Assembly (NCBI RefSeq): GCF_009739465.1
Contig: NZ_WHOM01000033.1
Coordinates: forward strand, 177,085 to 241,084
From: Streptomyces apocyni
GTDB lineage: Bacteria > Actinomycetota > Actinomycetes > Streptomycetales > Streptomycetaceae
Direction of reading: 5' to 3'
DNA length: 64,000 nucleotides
The notes under the pieces are model-generated. The model made no database searches and was not told the DNA's origin. It saw only the letters and a program-made list of their open reading frames with translations. The translations under genes and the position numbers were made by a program. Below are positions 57,713 to 64,000 of this stretch, piece after piece (within the stretch, counting starts at the first letter, position 1; each line of letters opens with the position of its first letter).

Positions 57713-57788
57713 TGGGGCTCCGCCCCGGACCCCGGTCCTCAATCGCCGGACGGGCTGAAGAGATCTCAGCCCGTCCGGCGATTGAGGA
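57713..57788. repeat. Streptomyces-type palindromic element and terminator
   Basis: A small GGGGC-TCC-GCCCC hairpin is followed by a perfect 23-bp stem (57736-57758 with 57766-57788, 7-base loop). The arm TCCTCAATCGCCGGACGGGC belongs, from memory, to a family of intergenic palindromes that recurs in many Streptomyces genomes, commonly next to GGAGCCCC motifs. Here it lies between two convergent genes and can terminate both. Confidence 0.8.
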
Positions 57789-57870
57789 CATCTTTGAGCC
57801 CGGCCGGCGAGGCCTTTCGGGAAGGGGTGGGGTGGGGGCTCAATCTCTGACCCGCGCCACCGCGCCCCGG

Positions 57871-58857
57871 TCAGGCGACCACTCGCCGCGTCAGCGACAA
57901 CAAGTCACGCGCGGGCCCGGTGGGCCGATGCCCCGTCGTCCACACCGCCCGCAGATCCCGCCGGAGGCGAACGCCCTCCACCGGCACCTGCACCAGCCGC
58001 CCCGCCGCGACCTCGTCCCCCACCACCAGCTCACTCAGCACGGAAGGACCCGCCCCGCTCACCACCGCCCCCTTGACCGCCGTGGTCGAGGACAGTTCCA
58101 GCAGCGGCCGCGCCAGCCCCCCGTCCGCCGCGAGCGCCGCGTCCAGGACCTGCCGCGTCCCCGAACCCCGCTCCCGCAGGATCAGCGGCGTCGCCGCGAG
58201 CTCGGCCGGGCCAAGCGGGGCCCGTCGCCGGGCCCACGGATGCCCCGGCGCCACGACGACGACCAGACTGTCCTGGGCGATCACGACCCCACTGAGCCCA
58301 TTGGGCACGTCGAGCCCCTCGACGAACCCGAGGTCCGCCTCACCCGCGAGCAACTGCTCGGCTACCGCCAGCGAGTTCCCGGCCCGCAGCGACACCGCGG
58401 TGTCCGGCCGCTCCCGGCGCAGCGCGATCAGCCACCCCGGCAGCAGATACTCGGCGATCGTCATACTCGCGGCTACCCGCAACCGCGAGTCGCGCCGGTC
58501 CCGCAGCGCCTGCGCCCCCACGTCGAACGCCTCGGCCGCCTCGACGATCCGCCGCGCCCAGTCGGTGACCAGCACCCCGGTATCGGTCAGCCGCGACCCG
58601 CGCGGCGACCGGTCGACCAGGGCGACCCCGAGCTGCCGCTCCATCGCCCGTACCCGGCTGCTCGCCGCGGGCTGGCTGATGCCCAGCTCGCGCGCCGCGC
58701 GCCCCAGGCTCCCCAGCCGCGCGACGGCGAGCAGCAGCTGCAACGCCCCCAGCTCGGGCACGCGGTGGGCCAGACCCGCCGCGTCGTCGCCCGGGCCCGC
58801 CCCCGAGCTCACGCCCGGGCTCACCCCTGCGTTCGCCCCCACCTCACTTGTACTCAT
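57871..58857 (-). CDS. LysR-type transcriptional regulator
   Basis: This 328-residue LysR protein has an extra 30-residue N-terminal tail rich in Gly/Ala/Ser before the helix-turn-helix (about 38-95, LGSLGRAARELGISQPAASSRVRAME), and the periplasmic-binding-like effector domain (about 120-310). It is divergent from the TDT transporter, 70 bp away, and a T-N11-A motif lies in the gap, so it probably activates or represses the transporter. The effector is unknown. Confidence 0.87.
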   Translation of the reverse strand: MSTSEVGANAGVSPGVSSGAGPGDDAAGLAHRVPELGALQLLLAVARLGSLGRAARELGISQPAASSRVRAMERQLGVALVDRSPRGSRLTDTGVLVTDWARRIVEAAEAFDVGAQALRDRRDSRLRVAASMTIAEYLLPGWLIALRRERPDTAVSLRAGNSLAVAEQLLAGEADLGFVEGLDVPNGLSGVVIAQDSLVVVVAPGHPWARRRAPLGPAELAATPLILRERGSGTRQVLDAALAADGGLARPLLELSSTTAVKGAVVSGAGPSVLSELVVGDEVAAGRLVQVPVEGVRLRRDLRAVWTTGHRPTGPARDLLSLTRRVVA

Positions 58858-58866
58858 AACCCCAGC

Positions 58867-58879
58867 TTATGCCCTCATA
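58867..58879. promoter_or_regulatory. LysR-type T-N11-A site
   Basis: TTATGCCCTCATA fits T-N11-A and contains the inverted repeat TATG/CATA with a 4-base spacer. It lies in the 70-bp gap between divergent lysR and TDT genes, where such a site is expected. Confidence 0.5.
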
Positions 58880-58927
58880 GAGACAAAGCTCCTGGTGACG
58901 GACGCGCGCACCCGAGACGCTGGGTTC

Positions 58928-60061
58928 ATGGCCACGTACACGCAGCAGCGCCCGCACACCGCGCCCACCGTGCCCTCCGTCAAGGCCGCCCCCGCCGCCC
59001 CCGGCCGCTCGCTGCGGCACCTGGGCCCGAACTGGTACGCGGCCGTCATGGGCACCGCGATCGTCGCGACGGCGGGCACCGCGCTGCCGACCCCGGTGCC
59101 ACGCCCGGCGGCCGTCGCCGTGTGGGCGCTGTCCGCGCTCGCGCTGGCCGCCGTACTCACCGCCCGCGCCGGGCACTGGCTGCACCACCGTGACCAGGCC
59201 CGCGCCCACCTCCTCGACCCGGCGGTCGCCCCGTTCTACGGCTGTCTGGCCATGGCCCTGCTCGCGGTCGGCGGCGGCACTCTCGTCGTCGGCCAGGACG
59301 TCATCGGGGCACGCGCGGCGCTCGCCGTGGACGCCGTGCTGTTCACCTCCGGCACCCTGATCGGGCTGCTGGCCGCCGCCGCGATCCCGTATCTGATGGT
59401 CACCCGGCACCGGATCGCCCCGGGCACCGCGACGCCTGTCTGGCTGCTGCCCGTCGTCGCCCCCATGGTGAGCGCGGCCCAGGGGCCGCTGCTGGTCCCC
59501 CACCTGCCCGCGGGTCAGTGGCGCGAGGCCATGCTGCTGGGCAGTTACGCGATGTTCGGGCTGAGCCTGCTGGCCACGCTGCTGATGCTCCCGTTGGTCT
59601 TCGGCCGCCTGGTGCAGCACGGGCCGCTGCCGCTCGCCCTGACTCCCACGCTGTTCCTGGTCCTGGGCCCGCTCGGGCAGTCGATGACCGCGGTCAACGC
59701 GCTCGCCAATGTGGCCCCGGGCGCGGTCGGCCCCGCGTATGCCGCGGCATTCGGTGCGTTCGCCGTGGTCTACGGGGTGCCGGTGATGGGCTTCGCTCTG
59801 CTGTGGCTGGTGTTCGCCGGTGCGCTGGTGGTGCGCGCGTGGCGGCAGGGAATGCGGTTCACGATGACGTGGTGGGGCTTCACCTTCCCGGTGGGCACCT
59901 GCGTGACGGGCGCGGCGGGACTGGCCCGGCACACCGGTCTTGACGCGTACGGCTGGCTGGCTGTGGCGCTGTTCGGCTTCCTGGTGGCGGCGTGGGCGGT
60001 GGCCGGGTGCCACACGCTGCGCGGACTCGTCAGCGGCGCGCTGCTGGCAGCACCGCGCTGA
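58928..60061 (+). CDS. TDT-family transporter (TehA/MAE1/SLAC1 superfamily)
   Basis: This 377-residue membrane protein has ten predicted helices. The family pattern LRHLGPNWYAAVMGTAIVATAG (about 29-50) and later PVMGFALLWLVFAGALVVRA place it in the TDT family, which exports or imports dicarboxylates, sulfite or other anions. LysR control is common for this group. Its 3' end overlaps the convergent BtuF-like gene by 32 bp. The substrate is undetermined. Confidence 0.85.
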   Translation: MATYTQQRPHTAPTVPSVKAAPAAPGRSLRHLGPNWYAAVMGTAIVATAGTALPTPVPRPAAVAVWALSALALAAVLTARAGHWLHHRDQARAHLLDPAVAPFYGCLAMALLAVGGGTLVVGQDVIGARAALAVDAVLFTSGTLIGLLAAAAIPYLMVTRHRIAPGTATPVWLLPVVAPMVSAAQGPLLVPHLPAGQWREAMLLGSYAMFGLSLLATLLMLPLVFGRLVQHGPLPLALTPTLFLVLGPLGQSMTAVNALANVAPGAVGPAYAAAFGAFAVVYGVPVMGFALLWLVFAGALVVRAWRQGMRFTMTWWGFTFPVGTCVTGAAGLARHTGLDAYGWLAVALFGFLVAAWAVAGCHTLRGLVSGALLAAPR

Positions 60062-60785
60062 GAGCCTCTCCGAGCCGCGCGGGAGCCTCGATCAGCGAGG
60101 GCCCGTACCAGGTGAGCATGCGGCCGTCGACGAGAGCCACGGGCAGCCCGGGAAAGGCCTCGGGCCCGTCCTCCGCGGTGAAAGGGTACGGCTCGTCGGG
60201 CAGGACGACCAGATCAGCGCCCGCCGCGCGCAACGCGTCCACGGGGGTACGCGGATAGCGCTCCGGATGGTCCGCGTAGACATTGTCGACGCCGAGGCGG
60301 GCCAGCAGGTCCCCGGCGAAGGTGTCGCTGCCGAGCACCATCCAGGGCCTGCGCCAGATCGGTACGACGGCCCTTCGCCGCGCCCGCGCCACGCCCACGG
60401 GGAGCGACGGCAGCTCGCGCCAGGCGCGCTCGGCCTCGGCCAGCCAGCCGGGACGGGTCAGTCGGCAGCCCGCCACGAGTACCCGCTCCAGCTCACGGAA
60501 CGCGTCCGGCAGCGTACGGACTTCGGTGACCAGGACGTCGAGACCGGCGGCGCGCAGGGCGGCCAGGTCCGGCTCGCGGTTCTCCTCCTCGTTGGCGATG
60601 ACCACGTCGGGGGCGAGCGCGATGATCCGGGGAACGTCAGGGTTCTTGGTGCCCCCGATCCGTACGACGCCACGCTCGTCCAGGTCGGCCGGGTGGCTGC
60701 ACCAGTCGGTGGCGCCGACCAGCAGTCCGGGCGCGCTGTGCGCCACCGCCTCGGTCAGCGAGGGCACCAGGGAGACGACACGCAT
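60030..60785 (-). CDS. BtuF/cobalamin-binding-like protein without signal peptide
   Basis: This 251-residue protein has the two-lobed helical-backbone metal-receptor pattern: MRVVSLVPSLTEAVAHSAPGLLVGATDWC (first strand of BtuF-like proteins), ALAPDVVIANEEENR near 57, and a long linking helix (about 92-125). It has no signal peptide or lipobox, so it would stay in the cytoplasm or be exported by unknown means. It is downstream of an XRE-cupin regulator by six bases, suggesting an operon. The ligand may be a corrinoid or metal chelate. Confidence 0.78.
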   Translation of the reverse strand: MRVVSLVPSLTEAVAHSAPGLLVGATDWCSHPADLDERGVVRIGGTKNPDVPRIIALAPDVVIANEEENREPDLAALRAAGLDVLVTEVRTLPDAFRELERVLVAGCRLTRPGWLAEAERAWRELPSLPVGVARARRRAVVPIWRRPWMVLGSDTFAGDLLARLGVDNVYADHPERYPRTPVDALRAAGADLVVLPDEPYPFTAEDGPEAFPGLPVALVDGRMLTWYGPSLIEAPARLGEALSAVLPAARR

Positions 60786-60791
60786 ACGGCG

Positions 60792-61346
60792 CTACTCCGG
60801 CTCGGCCTTGATGTGCTCGGCCACCGCGACCAGCAGAATCCGCGTGTCGGGCACGGCTGACCGCCAGCGGTGCCGTACCCCACCGGACAGGAAGAGGGTG
60901 TCGCCGCGTGCCAGGCGGTAGGCCCTGCCCTCCGCCTCCACCTCGACGGCGCCCTCCGACACGTACATCAACTCGTCGTTGCGGTGCTGGAACTCGCGCC
61001 CCGCGTCGTGGTCGCCGACGAACTCCACGGCGTGCAGCTGGTGCTGACCCCGCACCAGGTGCCGGGTGCTCGGTCCGTCCGCTGGCTCGCTCTCGGGGCC
61101 AGCGCGCACCACGTCGACCGTGCGCTCCGCGTCGGCGGCGCAGAGGAGCTGGGCGGCCGTCGTCCCCAGGGCGTCCGCTACGCGCTCCAGCGAGGTGCGG
61201 CTGGGCCGGGCGCGTTCGTTCTCGACCTGGCTCAGGAACGGCACGGACAGGCCGCTGCGCCGAGCGACCGTGGCGAGCGTCAGGCTCAGCGACCTGCGCC
61301 GACGGCGGATGGCCACGCCGACGCGGACGGATTCCTTGTCATCCAT
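60792..61346 (-). CDS. XRE regulator with cupin domain
   Basis: This 184-residue protein has an N-terminal helix-turn-helix (about 10-68, SLTLATVARRSGLSVPFLSQVENERARPS) and a C-terminal cupin barrel (about 95-180, HRNDELMYVSEGAVEVEAEG) that binds a small ligand or metal. PuuR and similar XRE-cupin proteins control amine use. Here it may sense the ligand of the downstream BtuF-like gene or act on the amine cluster. The ATG at 61346 is preceded by GGAG only one base away, so the start is somewhat uncertain. Confidence 0.83.
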   Translation of the reverse strand: MDDKESVRVGVAIRRRRRSLSLTLATVARRSGLSVPFLSQVENERARPSRTSLERVADALGTTAAQLLCAADAERTVDVVRAGPESEPADGPSTRHLVRGQHQLHAVEFVGDHDAGREFQHRNDELMYVSEGAVEVEAEGRAYRLARGDTLFLSGGVRHRWRSAVPDTRILLVAVAEHIKAEPE

Positions 61347-61560
61347 GCTCCGACCCCCCTCTGTCCTCGTTCCTGTGTCGTGTGTTCTGTGTCGTGTATC
61401 CAGTGTCCCGCGCCCTGTGCCTGTGCCTGTGCCCTGGCAGTCGTATCCCTGTGCTGTGCACCCTACGCAAGGCACGGCGTCCATGCCCCGACAACGGCTC
61501 TCTCGCACGAGGTGCCCGTACGGCCGTGACCGTAACGCCCCGTTGTCAGTGGCGTGCGGC
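61347..61560. repeat. CTGTGTCGTGT and CCTGTG repeats in a divergent intergenic region
   Basis: A 214-bp gap between the XRE-cupin and exonuclease genes holds direct repeats of CTGTGTCGTGT (61373-61383 and 61387-61397) and several CCTGTG units (about 61413-61433). The strand asymmetry (T/G-rich) contrasts with the rest of the window. No ORF with a ribosome binding site is seen. Confidence 0.6.
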
Positions 61561-62502
61561 ATGATGCCGTGTGTGACGCAGCAAACTCGACGGCTCATGC
61601 TCCTGGACACCGCATCGCTCTACTACCGGGCGTACTTCGGGGTACCCGACTCCGTCCGGGCCCCGGACGGCACCCCGGTCAACGCCGTGCGCGGACTGCT
61701 CGACTTCATCGCCCGGCTGGTGCAGGACCACCGCCCGGACGATCTGGTGGCGTGCATGGACGCGGACTGGCGCCCGCACTGGCGGGTCGAACTGATCCCC
61801 TCCTACAAGGCCCACCGAGTCGCCGAGGAGTTCGCCGAAGGACCGGACACCGAGGAGACCCCGGACACGCTCGCCCCCCAGGTCCCCATCATCGAGGACG
61901 TGCTGGACGCGCTCGGGATCGCCCGCATCGGCGCTGAGGGATACGAGGCGGACGACGTGATCGGCACCCTGGCCTCCCGGGCCACGGGCCCGGTGGACAT
62001 CGTCACCGGCGACCGGGACCTCTACCAACTGGTGGACGACGCACGCGGCATCCGCGTGCTCTACCCGCTCAAGGGCGTGGGCAGCCTGCAGCTCACCGAC
62101 GAAGCGGTGCTCCGCGAGAAGTACGCGGTCGACGGCCCGGGCTATGTGGACCTGGCCCTGCTGCGCGGCGATCCGAGCGACGGGCTGCCGGGCGTCCCCG
62201 GCATCGGCGACAAGACGGCCGCCAAGCTGCTCGCGCAGTACGGCGATCTGGCCGGGATCATGGCCGCGATCGACGACCGCACCTCCAAGCTCACCCCGTC
62301 GCAGCGCAAGCGCCTGGATGAGGCGCGGGCCTATATCGCCGTAGCGCCGAAGGTGGTGCGGGTCGCGACCGACGTGCCGGTGCCGGATCTCGACTTCGCG
62401 CTCCCCCGTGAACCGCTGCACCCGGCGGCGCTGGACGAGCTGGCCGCGCGGTGGGGCCTGGGCGGAGCTTTGAAGCGTCTCCTCACGACACTCCAGGCCT
62501 AA
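61561..62502 (+). CDS. 5'-3' exonuclease (FEN-like)
   Basis: This protein of about 313 residues has the N-terminal nuclease domain of DNA polymerase I (PIN/FEN) and no polymerase part. LLDTASLYYRAYF near residue 12 holds the first metal Asp; GYEADDVIGTLA near 120 and VTGDRDLYQLV near 141 carry further Asp/Glu ligands. The helix-3-turn-helix GLPGVPGIGDKTAAKLL (about 205-221) binds duplex DNA. It likely processes 5' flaps or RNA primers. The start is unclear: ATG at 61561 or 61564, or GTG at 61573, with no evident ribosome binding site. Confidence 0.86.
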   Translation: MMPCVTQQTRRLMLLDTASLYYRAYFGVPDSVRAPDGTPVNAVRGLLDFIARLVQDHRPDDLVACMDADWRPHWRVELIPSYKAHRVAEEFAEGPDTEETPDTLAPQVPIIEDVLDALGIARIGAEGYEADDVIGTLASRATGPVDIVTGDRDLYQLVDDARGIRVLYPLKGVGSLQLTDEAVLREKYAVDGPGYVDLALLRGDPSDGLPGVPGIGDKTAAKLLAQYGDLAGIMAAIDDRTSKLTPSQRKRLDEARAYIAVAPKVVRVATDVPVPDLDFALPREPLHPAALDELAARWGLGGALKRLLTTLQA

Positions 62503-62532
62503 GAGCCTGTCCGTGCCGCTGACGCGAGGTGT

Positions 62533-62554
62533 TAACTTAGGTTTACCTAAGTTA
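62533..62554. promoter_or_regulatory. Iron box (IdeR/DmdR1-type operator)
   Basis: TAACTTAGGT-TT-ACCTAAGTTA is a perfect 22-bp palindrome matching the TTAGGTTAGGCTCACCTAA-type iron box. It lies 23 bp upstream of the siderophore-interacting protein start, predicting repression when iron is sufficient. Confidence 0.85.
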
Positions 62555-62577
62555 GTCGATGGTCAGGGGAGGCCTCC

Positions 62578-63468
62578 GTGGCAGCACGTCCGGCACCGAC
62601 ACCGGCACCGGCAGGACCAGCGGCACGCACCGCGCCGAAGACCCACCGCGGGGAAGTGCTGCGCACCGAGCGCCTCACCCCAGGCATGCAGCGGGTGGTC
62701 CTCGGCGGTGCGGGCCTGGACCACTTCACCGTGGGCGATTACACCGACCACTACATCAAGCTGCTGTTCCCCATTGAGGGCGTCCGCTACCCCGAGCCGT
62801 TCGACATCCGGCGGATACGCGCCGACTTCCCCCGCGATAAGTGGCCCGCCCAGCGCACCTACACGGTACGCGGCTGGGACGCCGAACGGCGCGAGCTGAC
62901 CGTGGACTTCGTGGTGCATGGCGACGAGGGTCTCGCCGGACCGTGGGCAATGCGGGCACGGCCCGGCGATGTGCTGCACTTCGGGGGCCCCGGTGGCGGC
63001 TACGCACCGCGAGCGGACGCGGACTGGCATCTGCTGGCCGGTGACGAGAGCGCCCTGCCCGCCATCGCCGCCTCACTGGAGCGGCTCCCGGCAGGCGCCA
63101 CGGCCCACGCCTTCGTCGAGGTCGCGGGCCCGGAGGAAGAACAGCAGATCAACGCCCCGGACGGCGCCCGGATCACCTGGCTGCACCGTGACGATCGCCC
63201 CGTGGGCGCGGCGCTGACGGAGGCCGTACGGAAGCTGGACTTCCCGGCAGGTGAGGTGCAGGCCTTCGTCCACGGCGAGGCCGGATTCGTGAAGGACCTC
63301 CGCCACTACCTCCGCATCGAGCGCGAGGTGCCACGCGAACGGCTGTCGATCTCCGGCTACTGGCGACTCGGCCACAACGAGGACGGCTGGCAGGCCACCA
63401 AACGCGACTGGAACACCCAGGTAGAGGCGGAACAAGAGCCCGCCACCGCCCTCCCGACGGCGTCCTGA
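62578..63468 (+). CDS. Siderophore-interacting protein (ferric-siderophore reductase)
   Basis: This 296-residue flavoprotein of the ViuB/SIP family reduces imported ferric siderophores to release Fe(II) in the cytoplasm. It has the SIP opening HRGEVLRTERLTPGMQRVVLGG, the FAD-binding RTYTVRGWD (about 97-105), LLAGDESALPAIAASLERLP and HGEAGFVKDLRHYL (NAD(P) side). The GTG start has GGGGAGGCC upstream. The iron box upstream supports the role. Confidence 0.92.
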   Translation: MAARPAPTPAPAGPAARTAPKTHRGEVLRTERLTPGMQRVVLGGAGLDHFTVGDYTDHYIKLLFPIEGVRYPEPFDIRRIRADFPRDKWPAQRTYTVRGWDAERRELTVDFVVHGDEGLAGPWAMRARPGDVLHFGGPGGGYAPRADADWHLLAGDESALPAIAASLERLPAGATAHAFVEVAGPEEEQQINAPDGARITWLHRDDRPVGAALTEAVRKLDFPAGEVQAFVHGEAGFVKDLRHYLRIEREVPRERLSISGYWRLGHNEDGWQATKRDWNTQVEAEQEPATALPTAS

Positions 63469-63498
63469 CCGCACCGCGGGCCTCGTACGCTTGGTTCC

Positions 63499-64000
63499 GT
63501 GTCCCGACGCAGGCCCCGTATCCCACCCGCCCCGCTGCCCCAGCGCCACGGAATCGACCCCGTCCGGCTGAGGCTGCCCCAGGGCGGCGGCTGGGCGACC
63601 GTACGCGAGCACCTGGTGGAGCGGCTACCGGTGGGCCCGGCGACGATCGACGCCATGATCCGGGACGGGGACGTGGCCACGGTGGACGGGCCCGTGGCAC
63701 CGGACACCCCCTACGCGGGAGGTGCCCATGTCTGGTTCCACCGCGATCTGCCCACCGAGATGCCGGTCCCATTCGGCATCGACGTGGTGTATCAGGACGA
63801 TCATCTGGTCGTCGCCGACAAGCCGCACTTCCTCGCCACCACCCCGCGCGGCAGCCACATCACCGAAACGGCACTGGCCCGGCTGCGCCGTGAGCTGGAG
63901 CTGCCCACGCTCAGCCCGGCGCACCGGCTCGACCGGCTGACCGCTGGCCTGGTGATGTTCACCGTACGACCCGAGGACCGCGGCGCCTACCAGTCGCTCT
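63499..64000 (+). CDS. RluA-family pseudouridine synthase (partial)
   Basis: The first 167 codons are visible; the gene leaves the window at its right edge. The RluA catalytic motif HRLDRLTAGL (about 140-149, with the nucleophilic Asp) and VVYQDDHLVVADKPHFLAT are present. The N-terminal region resembles an S4-like RNA-binding segment (ATVREHLVERLP..PATIDAMIRDGDV). It would convert uridine to pseudouridine in rRNA or tRNA. The GTG start has no ribosome binding site; TACGCT seven bases before it fits a leaderless transcript. Confidence 0.85.
   Translation, partial: MSRRRPRIPPAPLPQRHGIDPVRLRLPQGGGWATVREHLVERLPVGPATIDAMIRDGDVATVDGPVAPDTPYAGGAHVWFHRDLPTEMPVPFGIDVVYQDDHLVVADKPHFLATTPRGSHITETALARLRRELELPTLSPAHRLDRLTAGLVMFTVRPEDRGAYQSL

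Overview
The window is a stretch of high-GC actinobacterial chromosome, almost certainly from a Streptomyces. The signs are: GC-rich third codon positions with long antisense open frames; many GTG starts; twin-arginine signals; a PP2C phosphatase with a single TTA codon; a two-domain CobL; MocR, NsdA-like and ECF41 regulators; an IdeR/DmdR-type iron box; and the hairpin family with arms reading TCCTCAATCGCCGGACGGGC. As far as I remember, the gene order (cobL, metNIQ, argH-argG, argCJBDR, pheST, infC-rpmI-rplT, glnA4) matches the core region of the S. coelicolor chromosome near SCO1553 to SCO1620. It looks like conserved core, not an island. I see no insertion sequence, prophage, CRISPR array, tRNA or rRNA.

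Layout. 1-3.0 kb: the start of a probable CobT, cobL, and an acetyltransferase. 3.1-6.2 kb: a methionine-type ABC importer (metNIQ) with a long leader that contains a 14-codon upstream ORF ending in Met/Cys codons. 6.3-12.4 kb: small membrane proteins, an acetyltransferase, a sigma factor, a Tat-exported glycerophosphodiesterase, PlsC, and an efflux pump with its TetR repressor and operator. 12.5-21.7 kb: the arginine genes. argH and argG lie on one side; argC-J-B-D-R forms a tightly coupled operon. ARG-box sequences overlap near-consensus promoters in front of argG and argC. 21.8-28.9 kb: an ECF41 sigma/oxidoreductase pair, a PrmC-like methyltransferase, a remnant TPR gene, a degenerate histidine phosphatase, and a MocR/EamA divergent pair whose start codons overlap. 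28.9-35.4 kb: DUF1918, a Tat-exported GHL10 hydrolase, 3-hydroxybutyryl-CoA dehydrogenase, a Nudix hydrolase, an NsdA-like regulator with two palindromic upstream sites, and a membrane PP2C phosphatase.

35.6-43.1 kb is translation: pheT-pheS, an orphan PAS histidine kinase, an RNA 2'-O-methyltransferase, and the rplT-rpmI-infC operon, whose infC begins at ATC. 43.5-50.9 kb holds DUF1844, an SseB-like protein, a beta-lactamase-fold lipoprotein, a mycosin-like membrane-anchored subtilase coupled to a proline-rich membrane protein, a D-threonine-aldolase-like enzyme, and a DUF2510 membrane protein.

50.9-57.7 kb is the most coherent metabolic unit. It contains a short-chain dehydrogenase, an aldehyde dehydrogenase, a glutamine-synthetase-like ligase of the GlnA4 type, a divergent FadR-type regulator, an ethanolamine-type APC permease, and a class I glutaminase-like gamma-glutamyl hydrolase. 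Together they can import an amine alcohol, mask it with glutamate, oxidise it twice, and release glutamate plus an amino acid. For ethanolamine the product is glycine. This agrees with the glutamylation route proposed for GlnA4 (SCO1613) in S. coelicolor. 57.8-64 kb: a LysR/TDT divergent pair, an XRE-cupin regulator with a signal-less BtuF-like protein, a 5'-3' exonuclease, an iron-box-controlled siderophore-interacting reductase, and the start of an RluA-type pseudouridine synthase.

All functional calls rest on reading sequence and motifs by eye. No database search was possible.
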